Source: Bacillus dicomae
GTDB taxonomy: Bacteria; Bacillota; Bacilli; Bacillales; Bacillaceae_G
Reading direction: 5' to 3'
Assembly (NCBI RefSeq): GCF_006494425.1
Contig: NZ_VHIV01000001.1
Location: forward strand, 248,001 to 312,000
Length of the DNA stretch: 64,000 bases
Shown here: one piece after another, positions 1-8,304 of the stretch
How positions within the stretch are numbered: position 1 is the stretch's first letter
Layout of the letters: each line of letters opens with the position of its first letter
Notes under the pieces: model-generated
Database searches by the model: none
Told to the model about the DNA's origin: nothing
Seen by the model: the letters and a program-made list of their open reading frames with translations, nothing else
Position numbers and translations under genes: made by a program

Positions 1-34
1 CCCACTTTTTATTTTAAAAGTTTTCCCTATCCTA

Positions 35-188
35 TAAAGTGAAACTTTAATCAGTGGGGGGGTTCTTCATCCCCACTGATTATTAGTTGAACCAATCGGG
101 CTTTTACGGGCAGTTGACCCTCCACCTAACTCCTTTGCTTTCGCTGAATTTTGAGGTGGGGGTCTTACTGCCCGTTAATGCGGGATAA
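35..188 (+). repeat. bcr1-type repeat, copy 1
   Basis: An intergenic repeat of about 155 bp. It opens with AAAGTGAAACTTTAATCAGT, has an outer hairpin of G-runs against CCCC, a middle pair GGGCAGTTGA / TTACTGCCCG, and ends GCGGGATAAA. The same layout recurs at 6943-7099, 30715-30840, 37238-37387, 47812-47993 and 55938-56088. It matches the bcr1 family known from the B. cereus group. It encodes no protein; its function is unknown. Confidence 0.85.
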
Positions 189-231
189 ATAACAAAGTCA
201 TAGATGAAAATGTAAAGTTAGGGGATTCTAC

Positions 232-870
232 ATGCATACAGAAGTTTTGATGAGTTATTTGTATACGTATTTTTTTACAATTATGTTTTGCATTGTATTT
301 CAAATTGGATGTTATTTTAAAGCGAAAAGAACTATATCTATTCGGCATTTTCTATGGGTATATGTTTTTCTGTTCTATCTTTCGCTAGTGTATAAGGTGA
401 CACAAATCGCGACTGTATGGGATATAAGTAGATATGAAACGTGGATTCGCGTCAGTCAAATTAACTTGACTCTATTTGATACGGCAGGTAGTACGACGTA
501 TCTTTTGAACATTGTACTGTTTATGCCGTTAGGTTTTTTATTACCGACCATTTGGCCGCAATTTAGAAAAATGAAAAATACCGTATGCGCGGGATTCTTT
601 TTTTCATTGGCAATTGAGTTAAATCAATTACTAAATAATAGAATTACAGATATTGATGATTTATTTACGAACACCCTCGGGGCGATTATTGGGTATGTAT
701 TATATAGCGTTTTATTTAAAATGATATGTAAAAGAGAGGAAAAAAAGCTTGATAATAACTCTTCTCTAGTTATAAAATACGAGGCTATTTTTTGTTTAGT
801 GTGTTCCTTTGTAGGTGCGATGTTAATTTATCATCCAGCTTTATTTGGAAGACCTGTCATCATTCAGTGA
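232..870 (+). CDS. VanZ-like family membrane protein
   Basis: A 212-residue protein with about five hydrophobic segments (roughly residues 12-28, 40-58, 88-108, 118-134 and 147-166, plus one near the C terminus). The VanZ signature is visible: N-x-x-LFMPLGFLLP around residue 92, then E-x-N-Q-x-x-N-x-R-x-x-DIDDLFTNTLGAIIGY around 130-157. VanZ relatives are linked to low-level teicoplanin resistance and envelope functions, but the role of this single gene is unknown. It follows a bcr1 repeat directly, and no other resistance genes are adjacent. The ATG lies after GTTAGGGGATT, a plausible ribosome site. Confidence 0.8.
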   Translation: MHTEVLMSYLYTYFFTIMFCIVFQIGCYFKAKRTISIRHFLWVYVFLFYLSLVYKVTQIATVWDISRYETWIRVSQINLTLFDTAGSTTYLLNIVLFMPLGFLLPTIWPQFRKMKNTVCAGFFFSLAIELNQLLNNRITDIDDLFTNTLGAIIGYVLYSVLFKMICKREEKKLDNNSSLVIKYEAIFCLVCSFVGAMLIYHPALFGRPVIIQ

Positions 871-1010
871 GGTGATTATGCCCTTGTGCAATCTCGTTTA
901 TAAAATGATTCTAGTTCTCCACGCTCAAACACGGTAAAATGCGAATGATTCATCCCTTTTTCTAACTTAATAGATGCAGTTTATGTATTACATGATAGGC
1001 AGGTGTAAAT

Positions 1011-1646
1011 GTGTTACATGTTCAATTATCTCAATACGTACTAAAAGAGTCTAAACCAGCTCTTCATACAGATGAAAAACGAGTGTATATGTTAAAAGAT
1101 GAAGGGTTATCACCGTATCCTATTTATTTAAATCACCCTATTATAATAGGAGTGGGAACGAATTGGAATCAGCATACTGGATTCGAAGAAATCATTAAAG
1201 GATTTATGGGTACACATAACAAATCTCCTATGTATATGTTATTTGAAACTTATTTGTGTAGAGACTTTATTGAAGATTTTTTAGAAGAGAATACATTTCA
1301 TTTTGAGCTGATTTTTACTAATAAGAAAAGGGATACGAACTTTTTTAAAGTGTTAATTACCAATAGTGATGATATCACTACACTTATGAAGTATTTCTTC
1401 CAATCAGCACAAGATTCTCTCTATACGTTATTAAGCTATTCAGCAGACTGTAAGATTATCAGTAATCGTACTGGTGAGATTGAAATAAAGGCTGACAGTT
1501 TCTATCCAAGCTTTTCATTTATGTATGATGCGCAAGAATTATTTATTATTGGTGGAGAAGAAAAATGGTCAGATATCCATTATATAAAAAGATTTTTCCA
1601 TCTTGAGCAGATTACAGCTGAGCTAACTATTGATTTAAGAAAATGA
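1011..1646 (+). CDS. Hypothetical protein, 211 aa
   Basis: I do not recognise this family. It starts with GTG, since an in-frame TAG lies 15 bases upstream, with GGCAGGTG just before it. It looks soluble: no signal peptide, no clear membrane segment, mixed alpha/beta composition with many aromatic residues (for example FFQSAQDSLYTLL near 128). The gene stands alone and is closed by a strong terminator. The 140 bases before it hold no convincing promoter. Confidence 0.6.
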   Translation: MLHVQLSQYVLKESKPALHTDEKRVYMLKDEGLSPYPIYLNHPIIIGVGTNWNQHTGFEEIIKGFMGTHNKSPMYMLFETYLCRDFIEDFLEENTFHFELIFTNKKRDTNFFKVLITNSDDITTLMKYFFQSAQDSLYTLLSYSADCKIISNRTGEIEIKADSFYPSFSFMYDAQELFIIGGEEKWSDIHYIKRFFHLEQITAELTIDLRK

Positions 1647-1672
1647 GAGATGAGAAGGAATAGATGAGAAAA

Positions 1673-1707
1673 CCCTCAAGTATAGAACGATATACTTGAG
1701 GGCTTTT
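1673..1707 (+). terminator. Rho-independent terminator
   Basis: Perfect 12-bp arms (CCCTCAAGTATA / TATACTTGAGGG) with a 6-base loop, followed by CTTTTAT. It lies 27 bases after the stop of the upstream gene. Confidence 0.85.
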
Positions 1708-1887
1708 ATGCATGAAGAAGGGCCTTATATCATATATTTTATTCTTCGTTCAATGTAAGTTTCATCCTAATTCCATTTATAAAAACAATGTGTTGAATAG
1801 ATAATGAAAGAAGGCTTTTCTATGTTTTCCTAGAATGAACAGTAATGTATAATCTAATTCCTTCATGTAATAAGGAGGCAGTAAAAT

Positions 1888-2541
1888 TTGAACAGGAAAA
1901 TTTGGTTTGTATTTACTTGTTTTGCTTTTTTAGTAGCTGGCTATGTTGTTGTCCAATATTTTATTATGGATGGATTTCAAACAGGGCTTGTAAAAGCGAA
2001 GCTTATGTTTGGATCTAAATTAAGTGAGTTCTGGTACAGTATGTTATTTATACATATTACAACTAGTATAGTAGCATTAGTAATTGGTCCTTTTACATTA
2101 TCCACTAAATTTAGAGAAAGGAATATCAACCGCCATCGAATAGTTGGGAGAATCTATATGGTTGGTATATTATTAGGAGGCGTTTCTGGACTATATCTAT
2201 CCTTTTATGCTACGGGAGGATTGGTAGCGAAGCTAGGTTTCGGTTTGTTATCTGTATTTTGGCTAACATCAGCATATCAAGCATTACATAGAGTTAAGAA
2301 TAAAAAAATGAAAGATCATCGGAATTGGATGATTAGAAATTATTCTTTAACCTTTGCGGCAGTTACATTAAGAATTTGGCTACCGTTGTTTATCGTTCTA
2401 TTTGGAATAGAGCAGTTTGAACTTAGTTATGCTATTATTGCTTGGTTAGCGTGGGTACCCAATTTAATTGTTGCAGAACTATTCATAAGAAAAAGACTTA
2501 ATAAAGGAAAATACCAAGGAAATGAGGATTTACATTTTTAA
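1888..2541 (+). CDS. DUF2306-type integral membrane protein
   Basis: A 217-residue protein with about six hydrophobic helices: residues 5-25, 48-70, 88-106, 113-130, 150-172 and 178-196. The conserved block N-x-H-R-x-x-G-R-x-Y (NRHRIVGRIYMVG, about residue 80) and the later DHRNWMIRNY motif are typical of DUF2306 proteins. Function is unknown; the histidines at the membrane face hint at metal or haem ligation, which is only inference. The start is TTG, chosen because AAGGAGG sits 9 bases upstream. It is monocistronic and converges on the dihydroxyacetone locus through a shared terminator. Confidence 0.75.
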   Translation: MNRKIWFVFTCFAFLVAGYVVVQYFIMDGFQTGLVKAKLMFGSKLSEFWYSMLFIHITTSIVALVIGPFTLSTKFRERNINRHRIVGRIYMVGILLGGVSGLYLSFYATGGLVAKLGFGLLSVFWLTSAYQALHRVKNKKMKDHRNWMIRNYSLTFAAVTLRIWLPLFIVLFGIEQFELSYAIIAWLAWVPNLIVAELFIRKRLNKGKYQGNEDLHF

Positions 2542-2614
2542 TGTGAATTTGCTGTCATGTTGAGGGCAGATGTCTTCAGTAATTGAATTTTTTTAATAGC
2601 TGAATTTCGTACAA

Positions 2615-2646
2615 AAATAGGATGGCCAATTGAAGCCATCCTATTT
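2615..2646. terminator. Bidirectional terminator between convergent genes
   Basis: AAATAGGATGGC and GCCATCCTATTT are 12-bp perfect arms around an 8-base loop, with T- and A-rich flanks. It serves the DUF2306 gene from the left and dhaQ from the right. Confidence 0.8.
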
Positions 2647-2658
2647 CCATTTGTATTA

Positions 2659-3654
2659 TCAACTAGCAGTTTCCGTACTTTCCTTCAACCACTTCACCCA
2701 ATCCAAATCCTCTACCTTAAGCAAACTGAGTGAAACACCTTTCATATCTAAAGAAGTTAGGAGGGTACCGACCTTTACGAATGTAATTTGTAATCCTTCC
2801 AGCTCACATAAACGACGAATATCGTTTGCGAAAATGTATTGTTCCATTAATGGTGTCGCACCTAATCCATTAATGAGAATCGCAAAGTTGTCGCCTTTTC
2901 TCCAGCGATAAATGCTTTTAAGTTTGTTCATTAGTTCAATTGCTAATATTTCAGAAGAGGATAGTGCTTCTTTACGGTAACCTTTTTCACCGTGGATACC
3001 AACGCCGTAAAAGACTTCATCGTCGTTTAATGTGAATGAAGCTTGTCCTTTCACCGGATCGTTTGCAGGTGAAAGGGCGACTCCTAATGTGTGTAAGTTT
3101 TCGGTGATAGATTGGCCAAGTGTTGTTAGTTCTTCTAAAGAATGCCCTTCAAGAGCAGCCGCACCAAGTATTTTTTGAACGAAAACAGTACCAGCGACGC
3201 CACGTCTTCTTTTATTAAACGAAGCATCATCTTCAATTGAAACGTCATCATTTACGATGATGTGGTCAATTTGTCTTCCTTCTTCTTTGGCAATTTGCTT
3301 CGCCGCTAGAAAGTTCTCAACGTCATCTTTAAAGTTTTTAATGATGAATAAAATACTTTTTTCTTTTGGCATGAGGCGAGTAGCCGCTACAATTTGTTTC
3401 ACTGTAGGCGGAGTGAATATATTGCCGTTTACTGCCGCAGTAAGCATTCCTTTTCCTACATAACCAATATCAGCAGGTTCATGTCCGCTACCACCGCCGC
3501 TTATTATAGCGACGTCTTGCTTTAGTTTTTCGATATCTTTTACATAAATGATGTTATTTGTTTCGTCGTAATTTACTTTGTCGTTATGTTCAAAATAAAA
3601 GCCATGCATCATATCTTGAACGATATTTTGTACATCATTCATAATCTTTTTCAT
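2659..3654 (-). CDS. dhaQ: DhaK-like co-activator, DhaQ type
   Basis: A single DhaK domain of 331 residues. SGGGSGHEPA and GVGIHGEKG carry the two histidines that in DhaK contact and covalently bind dihydroxyacetone; VNDDVSIEDD and RRRGVAGT are also present. No DhaL domain is attached and no DhaL/DhaM gene is adjacent. It runs with the TetR-type gene dhaS, opposite a complete DhaK-DhaL kinase. This matches Lactococcus lactis, where DhaQ senses dihydroxyacetone and works with DhaS to activate the kinase genes. The role here is inferred from that parallel; a second catalytic DhaK is the alternative. ATG chosen 12 bases inside a possible GTG because GGGTGG is better spaced for it. Confidence 0.8.
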   Translation of the reverse strand: MKKIMNDVQNIVQDMMHGFYFEHNDKVNYDETNNIIYVKDIEKLKQDVAIISGGGSGHEPADIGYVGKGMLTAAVNGNIFTPPTVKQIVAATRLMPKEKSILFIIKNFKDDVENFLAAKQIAKEEGRQIDHIIVNDDVSIEDDASFNKRRRGVAGTVFVQKILGAAALEGHSLEELTTLGQSITENLHTLGVALSPANDPVKGQASFTLNDDEVFYGVGIHGEKGYRKEALSSSEILAIELMNKLKSIYRWRKGDNFAILINGLGATPLMEQYIFANDIRRLCELEGLQITFVKVGTLLTSLDMKGVSLSLLKVEDLDWVKWLKESTETAS

Positions 3655-3673
3655 TGCTTTTTCCACCCTTTAA

Positions 3674-4240
3674 TTACTTTGCTGATTGCTCCAGTAATAG
3701 TAGTAATTGATTGTTTATCATATTTTTCATGAGAGAAGACATAATGGACGGATCTACTTCGCATTTGCTTTCAATCCAATCTTTTATCGTTCCAACGAAG
3801 CCGTGACTATAAAAAGAGGCAATCGTATTTTTTGTCTCATCAGAAAGGCTGAATCCGCAGCTCACAGATAATTCATCAATAATCTTCATATATAAGTTTT
3901 TCGTATGCTCAAATAAATAGTGATTAAACGAGTTTTGTTCAATAACTTTAAAAGCGTTTCGGTAAAATTTTTGATTTTCATAAAAGTAATCAAATAATAA
4001 ATCAAAAATGTTTTCCCACGTTTCATAGTCGAGAAAGTCGATAATGTTCTCTTTCGTTTCTTCTCTATAAATCCAGCTTAATAGTTCAAATTTATCTTTA
4101 AAATGATAATAAAAAGTTTGCCTACGCATTTGACAGTGTAACATAATATCGCTCACTGATATTTTATGAAACGACTCTGTTTCCATTAAATACTTCAATG
4201 AGTTCGCGATTATCTTTTTAGAAATTATAGAAGAGGTCAT
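3674..4240 (-). CDS. dhaS: TetR-family activator, DhaS type
   Basis: The N-terminal helix-turn-helix is the DhaS form: SIISKKIIANSLKYLM, then KISVSDIMLHCQMRRQTFYYHF over residues 1-50. The remaining 140 residues are the helical ligand or partner domain, ending LLLLLEQSAK. Length (188) is normal for the family. dhaQ follows after a short gap, so the two are probably one transcript. Unlike most TetR proteins, DhaS of L. lactis activates. The start used has AGGGATGATTGAG before it; an ATG nine bases upstream is possible but overlaps its own ribosome site. Confidence 0.8.
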   Translation of the reverse strand: MTSSIISKKIIANSLKYLMETESFHKISVSDIMLHCQMRRQTFYYHFKDKFELLSWIYREETKENIIDFLDYETWENIFDLLFDYFYENQKFYRNAFKVIEQNSFNHYLFEHTKNLYMKIIDELSVSCGFSLSDETKNTIASFYSHGFVGTIKDWIESKCEVDPSIMSSLMKNMINNQLLLLLEQSAK

Positions 4241-4297
4241 CTCAATCATCCCTAGAATGTTAGTAATATGAAAATCCTACCCATAAATGAGAGCGGT

Positions 4298-4347
4298 GTC
4301 TTTAGACAGATTGTCCATTTTGTCCGTTTACTATAAAACGCTTTCAT
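4298..4347 (+). promoter_or_regulatory. Candidate DhaS operator and cre site
   Basis: Between the divergent dhaS and kinase genes lie overlapping inverted repeats: TGTCT-TT-AGACA (4298-4309) and GACA-GAT-TGTC (4306-4316), then another TTGTCC at 4321. The repeated TGTCC halves resemble the DhaS box of L. lactis (GGACA...TGTCC). At 4334-4347 ATAAAACGCTTTCA matches the CcpA cre consensus TGWAANCGNTNWCA at 12 of 14 positions. Confidence 0.5.
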
Positions 4348-4418
4348 TTTAACATGGATAGTAAGAAGAAGATTTCAAATATATCACAATATATTAAAGG
4401 AATTGAGGGAGAACTACA

Positions 4419-6170
4419 ATGAAAAAGATTATAAACAAACCAGAAACATTAGTAATGGAAATGTGTAACGGAATGGTTATGGCTCATCCGGAGCTTGAGC
4501 TTCTGAAAAAATATAAAGTAATTAAGAAGAAAGAAATGAATGAAAACAAAGTAACGTTAATTAGTGGCGGCGGTAGTGGTCATGAGCCAGCGCATGCAGG
4601 ATTAGTCGGAAAAGGAATGTTAGATGCGGCAGTGTGCGGAGATGTGTTTGCTTCTCCTTCACAAATTCAGGTATATCAAGCAATTAAAGAAACAGCTAGT
4701 AAAAAAGGTACGTTATTAATTATTAAAAATTATAGCGGCGATATTATGAATTTCAAAAACGGAGCGCATTTAGCGACGGAAGATGGAATTGAAGTCGACT
4801 ATGTAAAAGTAGACGATGATATTGCGGTAGAAGATAGCCTATATACAGTAGGACGCCGCGGCGTTGCGGGCGTTATTTTAGTTCATAAAATTGCCGGCGC
4901 AGCAGCGGAAGCAGGTATGGATTTAGGAGCGGTGAAAGCAGTCGCAGAAAAAGCAGCGGCTAACGTGCGTACAATTGGTTTAGCGTTAACGTCTTGTACA
5001 GTTCCAGCGAGCGGATCACCTACTTTCACACTTGCCGAAGATGAAATGGAATACGGTGTTGGTATTCACGGCGAACCAGGAATTAAGCGTGAAAAAATGT
5101 TGTCAGCTGATGAATTAGCGAACCGTATGACAAACGATTTAATGAAAGATTTAGGAGTAAAAGATGGCGAAGAAATTGCACTTCTAGTTAACGGTTTTGG
5201 CGGAACACCACTGCAAGAACTTTACTTATTTAACAACGCAGTGACGAGAGAATTAGCTGCTAGAAACATTAAAATTAATAGAGTATTCGTCGGCAACTAT
5301 ATGACGAGTATCGATATGGCAGGTATGTCTTTAACTGTAATGAAATTAGATGATGAGTTAAAAACATTACTATCTAAAGAGTGTAATACACCAGCGTTTA
5401 AAGTAGATGGACCAGTGGAAAGTGTAGAGTACGTGAATGTACTTGAAGGGGCAGAAGAGAAGGAAGTTTCATTTGAAATAGAAACAGCGGAAGAGCATGC
5501 AGTTATTAAAAATAACGTCATTACATTAAACAACATGATTTATCTCGTTGATAAAATGAGCGATATTATTATTAAAAATGAAGTACCGTTCTGTGAGCTA
5601 GACACACATGCAGGTGACGGCGACTTCGGAATGAGTGTGGCAAAAGGATTTAAACAATTAAAACGTGAATGGCATTCTATTGTAGAACAAGAAAACGTAA
5701 CGATCGGATCATTCCTTGACGGTTGTTCGATGATTATTATGGAACATTGCGGCGGCGCTTCTGGTCCAATTTGGGGCGGTGCATTCCGCGCAGCTAGTAA
5801 AGCAGCAGGCGAGAAGCGTGAACTAACAGTGAAAGAGTTCGCTGAAATGTTACAAGCAGCACTGCAAGGCATACAATCTATCGGTGAAAGATCATTCGGA
5901 AGAGGAGCGGTAGTTGGTGACAAAACACTTGTTGACGCACTTGCTCCATGTGTAGACTCTTGGTTAAATAGCGCTTCAAACGAAGAAGACATGAAAACTG
6001 CCTTTGAAAAAGGTGCAGAAGCAGCGGTCAAAGGAGCAGAGTACACGAAAGAAATTGTAGCTCGCATGGGCCGCGCCGGTACAGTAGGTGAAAGAAGTTT
6101 AGGATATCCAGATGCAGGTGCACATGCGCTTGGAGTTATCTTTACGGAGATTGCGGGTAGTTTGAAGTAG
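4419..6170 (+). CDS. dhaK: ATP-dependent dihydroxyacetone kinase, DhaK-DhaL fusion
   Basis: A 583-residue fusion. Residues 1-330 are DhaK: SGGGSGHEPAHAGLVGKGML, the DD pair in VKVDDDIAVEDSLYTVGRRG, and GVGIHGEPG with the substrate-binding histidine. Residues about 355-583 are DhaL, with the nucleotide/Mg motif DTHAGDGDFGMSVAKG and GGASGPIWGG. It phosphorylates dihydroxyacetone to dihydroxyacetone phosphate in the cytoplasm. A fusion like that of Citrobacter freundii implies ATP as donor rather than the PTS, and no DhaM is present. It is divergent from dhaS-dhaQ and probably activated by them, with CcpA repression suggested by the cre-like site. GAGGGAG precedes the ATG. Confidence 0.92.
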   Translation: MKKIINKPETLVMEMCNGMVMAHPELELLKKYKVIKKKEMNENKVTLISGGGSGHEPAHAGLVGKGMLDAAVCGDVFASPSQIQVYQAIKETASKKGTLLIIKNYSGDIMNFKNGAHLATEDGIEVDYVKVDDDIAVEDSLYTVGRRGVAGVILVHKIAGAAAEAGMDLGAVKAVAEKAAANVRTIGLALTSCTVPASGSPTFTLAEDEMEYGVGIHGEPGIKREKMLSADELANRMTNDLMKDLGVKDGEEIALLVNGFGGTPLQELYLFNNAVTRELAARNIKINRVFVGNYMTSIDMAGMSLTVMKLDDELKTLLSKECNTPAFKVDGPVESVEYVNVLEGAEEKEVSFEIETAEEHAVIKNNVITLNNMIYLVDKMSDIIIKNEVPFCELDTHAGDGDFGMSVAKGFKQLKREWHSIVEQENVTIGSFLDGCSMIIMEHCGGASGPIWGGAFRAASKAAGEKRELTVKEFAEMLQAALQGIQSIGERSFGRGAVVGDKTLVDALAPCVDSWLNSASNEEDMKTAFEKGAEAAVKGAEYTKEIVARMGRAGTVGERSLGYPDAGAHALGVIFTEIAGSLK

Positions 6171-6190
6171 AAATGATGTTAGTTTGATAG

Positions 6191-6234
6191 AATCCCCTTC
6201 ATGGTAAGTTGTTTACTGTGGAGGGGATTTTTTT
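6191..6234 (+). terminator. Terminator after the dihydroxyacetone kinase
   Basis: AATCCCCTTCA...TGGAGGGGATT is an imperfect long stem followed by seven T. The next 250 bases up to the following start hold no gene I can support. Confidence 0.7.
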
Positions 6235-6487
6235 AGTTGATATATATAATTTCATTAGATGTTCTCCCCACAAAGATATGTATTTTATAAATACTGAGAT
6301 AAGGATTTTAAAAGAAGTAATATGAGTCCGTATTTTTTACGGTACTTGTTAATCTTTTTCATCATTGGCTTAGTAATACCGAGGGTTATTATAAATATAT
6401 TAATTACATAATTTGTCCCTATCAAAATGAACGTCTTTTGCATCTAATATATTGTAAATATATTTTATTTTGAAAGGATGTGATTAT

Positions 6488-6877
6488 ATGGCTCATAAAT
6501 CTACTGGAGTGTTTCGAGTTCCAGTTTCTGAAAATGGGATTATTCCAACTGCTCTCAACATTATGTTAAACAATGATTCACGCTGCCATACTAGTAATGT
6601 AACGGTAACTGTTAAGAGAAGTCCAAACACTTCTTTCCCAACTCAAAATGAATTAGTTGAAATCTCTCGTACTTTTGTTTCTTTAGAACCAAACAGAACA
6701 ACTAAGATTGTGTTGTTTACGCCAGAATTCCAAATAGAAGATTTTCTTGATGTTATTATTAGTGGAAATAAAGACGATGTTAAGGATGTTCTTGTATATT
6801 CTTTCTTAGCAGATTCAGCAGGTCACAATCTGCCATCTACTGTTTTCAGAAATGCAGAATACACTTTTGCTTGCTGA
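6488..6877 (+). CDS. Hypothetical protein, 129 aa
   Basis: I do not recognise a named family. The ATG is preceded by GAAAGGATGTG; an in-frame GTG-like start further up lacks a site. The protein looks like a small all-beta domain: alternating hydrophobic residues, VTVTVKRS near residue 36 and SLEPNRTTKIVLF near 68. A similar order (VTVEM..., LPPNRYVTF) occurs in the protein at 25921-26334, so the two may be distant relatives. It is monocistronic and followed by a bcr1 repeat. Confidence 0.55.
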   Translation: MAHKSTGVFRVPVSENGIIPTALNIMLNNDSRCHTSNVTVTVKRSPNTSFPTQNELVEISRTFVSLEPNRTTKIVLFTPEFQIEDFLDVIISGNKDDVKDVLVYSFLADSAGHNLPSTVFRNAEYTFAC

Positions 6878-6942
6878 CAACGTGATGATGTATTCTTTAC
6901 TATCATATCAAGGTAGCATCCTGCAGCTTGAATCAACTTAAT

Positions 6943-7099
6943 TTTATCCCGCTTTAATGGGCAGTAAGACCCCCACCTCAAAATTCAGCGAAAGCAAAGA
7001 AGTTAGGTGGGGGATCAACTGCCCATAAAAGTCCGATTGGTGAGGGCTAATAATCAGTGGGGATGAAGAAAACCCCCACTGATTAAAGTTTCACTTTAT
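6943..7099 (-). repeat. bcr1-type repeat, copy 2
   Basis: Reverse-oriented copy. It begins TTTATCCCGC and ends TTAAAGTTTCACTTTA, with the middle TGGGCAGTAAG / AACTGCCCA pair and the outer hairpin ATCAGTGGGG / CCCCCACTGAT intact. Confidence 0.85.
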
Positions 7100-7116
7100 G
7101 GTGTTGTTATTATATA

Positions 7117-7150
7117 AGAAAAGAAGACATCGATTAAGATGTCTTCTTTT
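7117..7150. terminator. Terminator hairpin
   Basis: Perfect inverted repeat AAGAAGACATC / GATGTCTTCTT around GATTAA with A- and T-runs outside. It sits just beyond the bcr1 copy and can act in either direction. Confidence 0.75.
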
Positions 7151-7628
7151 ACTTGTACACTTGGTGTTAAGAAGGTATCATATTGCTTAAAAACCATAAA
7201 AAAATATAACAATCATCGAGTAAGCCTATTATAGCATCAATAAACAGGTTTAAACATGTAATATTGCATATATATAGATTTATTTATATTTAATCTGTAT
7301 AGTTAAATTGTCTGTTATTTGTTTTAATTCATTTACTTATTTTATTTTTGAGTGCTCCAGCAATGGAGCCTTTTTTTATGAAATAAAACATTTTCTTTGC
7401 GTTATTTAGTTGATCTATATTAACTTTACCTCTTTGAAAAATATCCATATTTAGCAAAAGTAGTGTATAGATAACTAGTTTTTTCAAGAATCTATTGGAT
7501 TGATAGTTTTAATGCTAGTTGTTAATTAGTAAAGAAAAGTTTATAGTATCTCGGAAATTATATATTTATTATTTTATATTAAGATATTGTAAGTTTAATC
7601 TCTAAAACTACCCAAAAAGACTGTCAGT
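7151..7628. other. Intergenic region with one terminator-like hairpin
   Basis: Very AT-rich. A small hairpin GCTCC-AGCAAT-GGAGC followed by seven T lies at 7354-7377, an orphan terminator on the plus strand. I see no supportable reading frame. The last 15 bases (7614-7628) form the left arm of a terminator split by the insertion that follows. Confidence 0.5.
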
Positions 7629-7963
7629 TGATATTATCCCCTTTAGGTAGACAGTGTGAAAAAAGACCATGTATACACATGGATGTTACACTATTACTTG
7701 GAGGGGATTTTTCATGTCTCGCAAAGGAAACTGCCATGATAATGCCTGTATCGAGTCATTTTTCTCCCATTTTAAATCGGAGATGTTATATTTGAATCAT
7801 TTTAAAACAGAAGCGGATTTAATACAAGCAATTGAAGAATATATTTACTTTTATAACTATAAACGTTTCCAAAAACGACTCAACCATCGAGCTCCGATAG
7901 AATATCGAATCTCGATGGCTGCTTAGTCTTTTTAATACTGTCTACTTGATAGGGATAAGACCA
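7629..7963 (+). mobile_element. Miniature IS3-family (IS150-like) element, internally deleted
   Basis: A 335-bp unit with TG...CA ends and imperfect inverted repeats. The left end carries TTATCCC...GTAGACAGT and the right end its complement ACTGTCTAC...GGGATAA. Both flanks read CAGT (7625-7628 and 7964-7967), a 4-bp target duplication normal for this group. Only the last part of the transposase remains between the ends. Confidence 0.75.
7714..7926 (+). pseudogene. IS3-family transposase OrfB, C-terminal fragment
   Basis: About 70 residues beginning MSRKGNCHDNACIESFFSHF. This is the C-terminal end of the DDE integrase core including its final catalytic glutamate (IESFF...K), followed by YIYFYNYKRFQKRLNHRAPIEYR, the usual IS150-group tail. 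The DD part and all of OrfA are missing, so it cannot catalyse transposition. GGAGGGG before an ATG looks like a ribosome site but is probably accidental. The element can only have moved with enzyme supplied elsewhere. Confidence 0.85.
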
Positions 7964-7986
7964 CAGTAATGGTGGTCTTTTTTTAT
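7957..7986 (+). terminator. Terminator rebuilt at the insertion junction
   Basis: AAGACCAC-AGTAAT-GGTGGTCTT followed by T-run. The left arm comes from the element end plus the duplicated CAGT. The original left arm, AAAAAGACTGTC at 7614-7625, pairs with the same right arm using G-U pairs. Confidence 0.7.
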
Positions 7987-8050
7987 ATTGGTGAGATTGT
8001 AATAGTATGAAAGAATAGAATTAACTGTATATTGTAAGGGTGATATACCT

Positions 8051-8131
8051 ATGGAGTTTTTGTTTGAGTTTCTAAAAGAATTGGTGAAAACCATTGTACG
8101 TGAAGTTTATGCATATGTTTTATTTACATAA
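8051..8131 (+). CDS. Possible small peptide, 26 aa
   Basis: A short frame MEFLFEFLKELVKTIVREVY...VLFT with an amphipathic or membrane-seeking helix, preceded by AAGGGTGAT. Similar short helical peptides are common in this group, but I cannot assign a function. It may be a truncated relict: it ends abruptly in an AT-rich stretch just before the type VII cassette. Confidence 0.3.
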   Translation: MEFLFEFLKELVKTIVREVYAYVLFT

Positions 8132-8304
8132 AATTCTTTATCGGTAGCAAGATTTTCATAGAACCCTTGTAGAGTGGGGAGTTACATTACATCAAAAAAT
8201 TTTAAATTTTATTTTTATCTTGATTTTTTTGAAGAATTAACCAATTATATTAATGGGAGGATTTAAATATTTTTATTAATGATTTAATATAAGGGGGGAT
8301 ATAA

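Noticed and set aside
5297-6067. Minus-strand frames within the dihydroxyacetone kinase gene
   Set aside because: Shadows of a strongly supported plus-strand gene; no ribosome sites.
7629-7963. Active insertion sequence
   Set aside because: Ends are intact but OrfA and most of OrfB are absent; it cannot move by itself.
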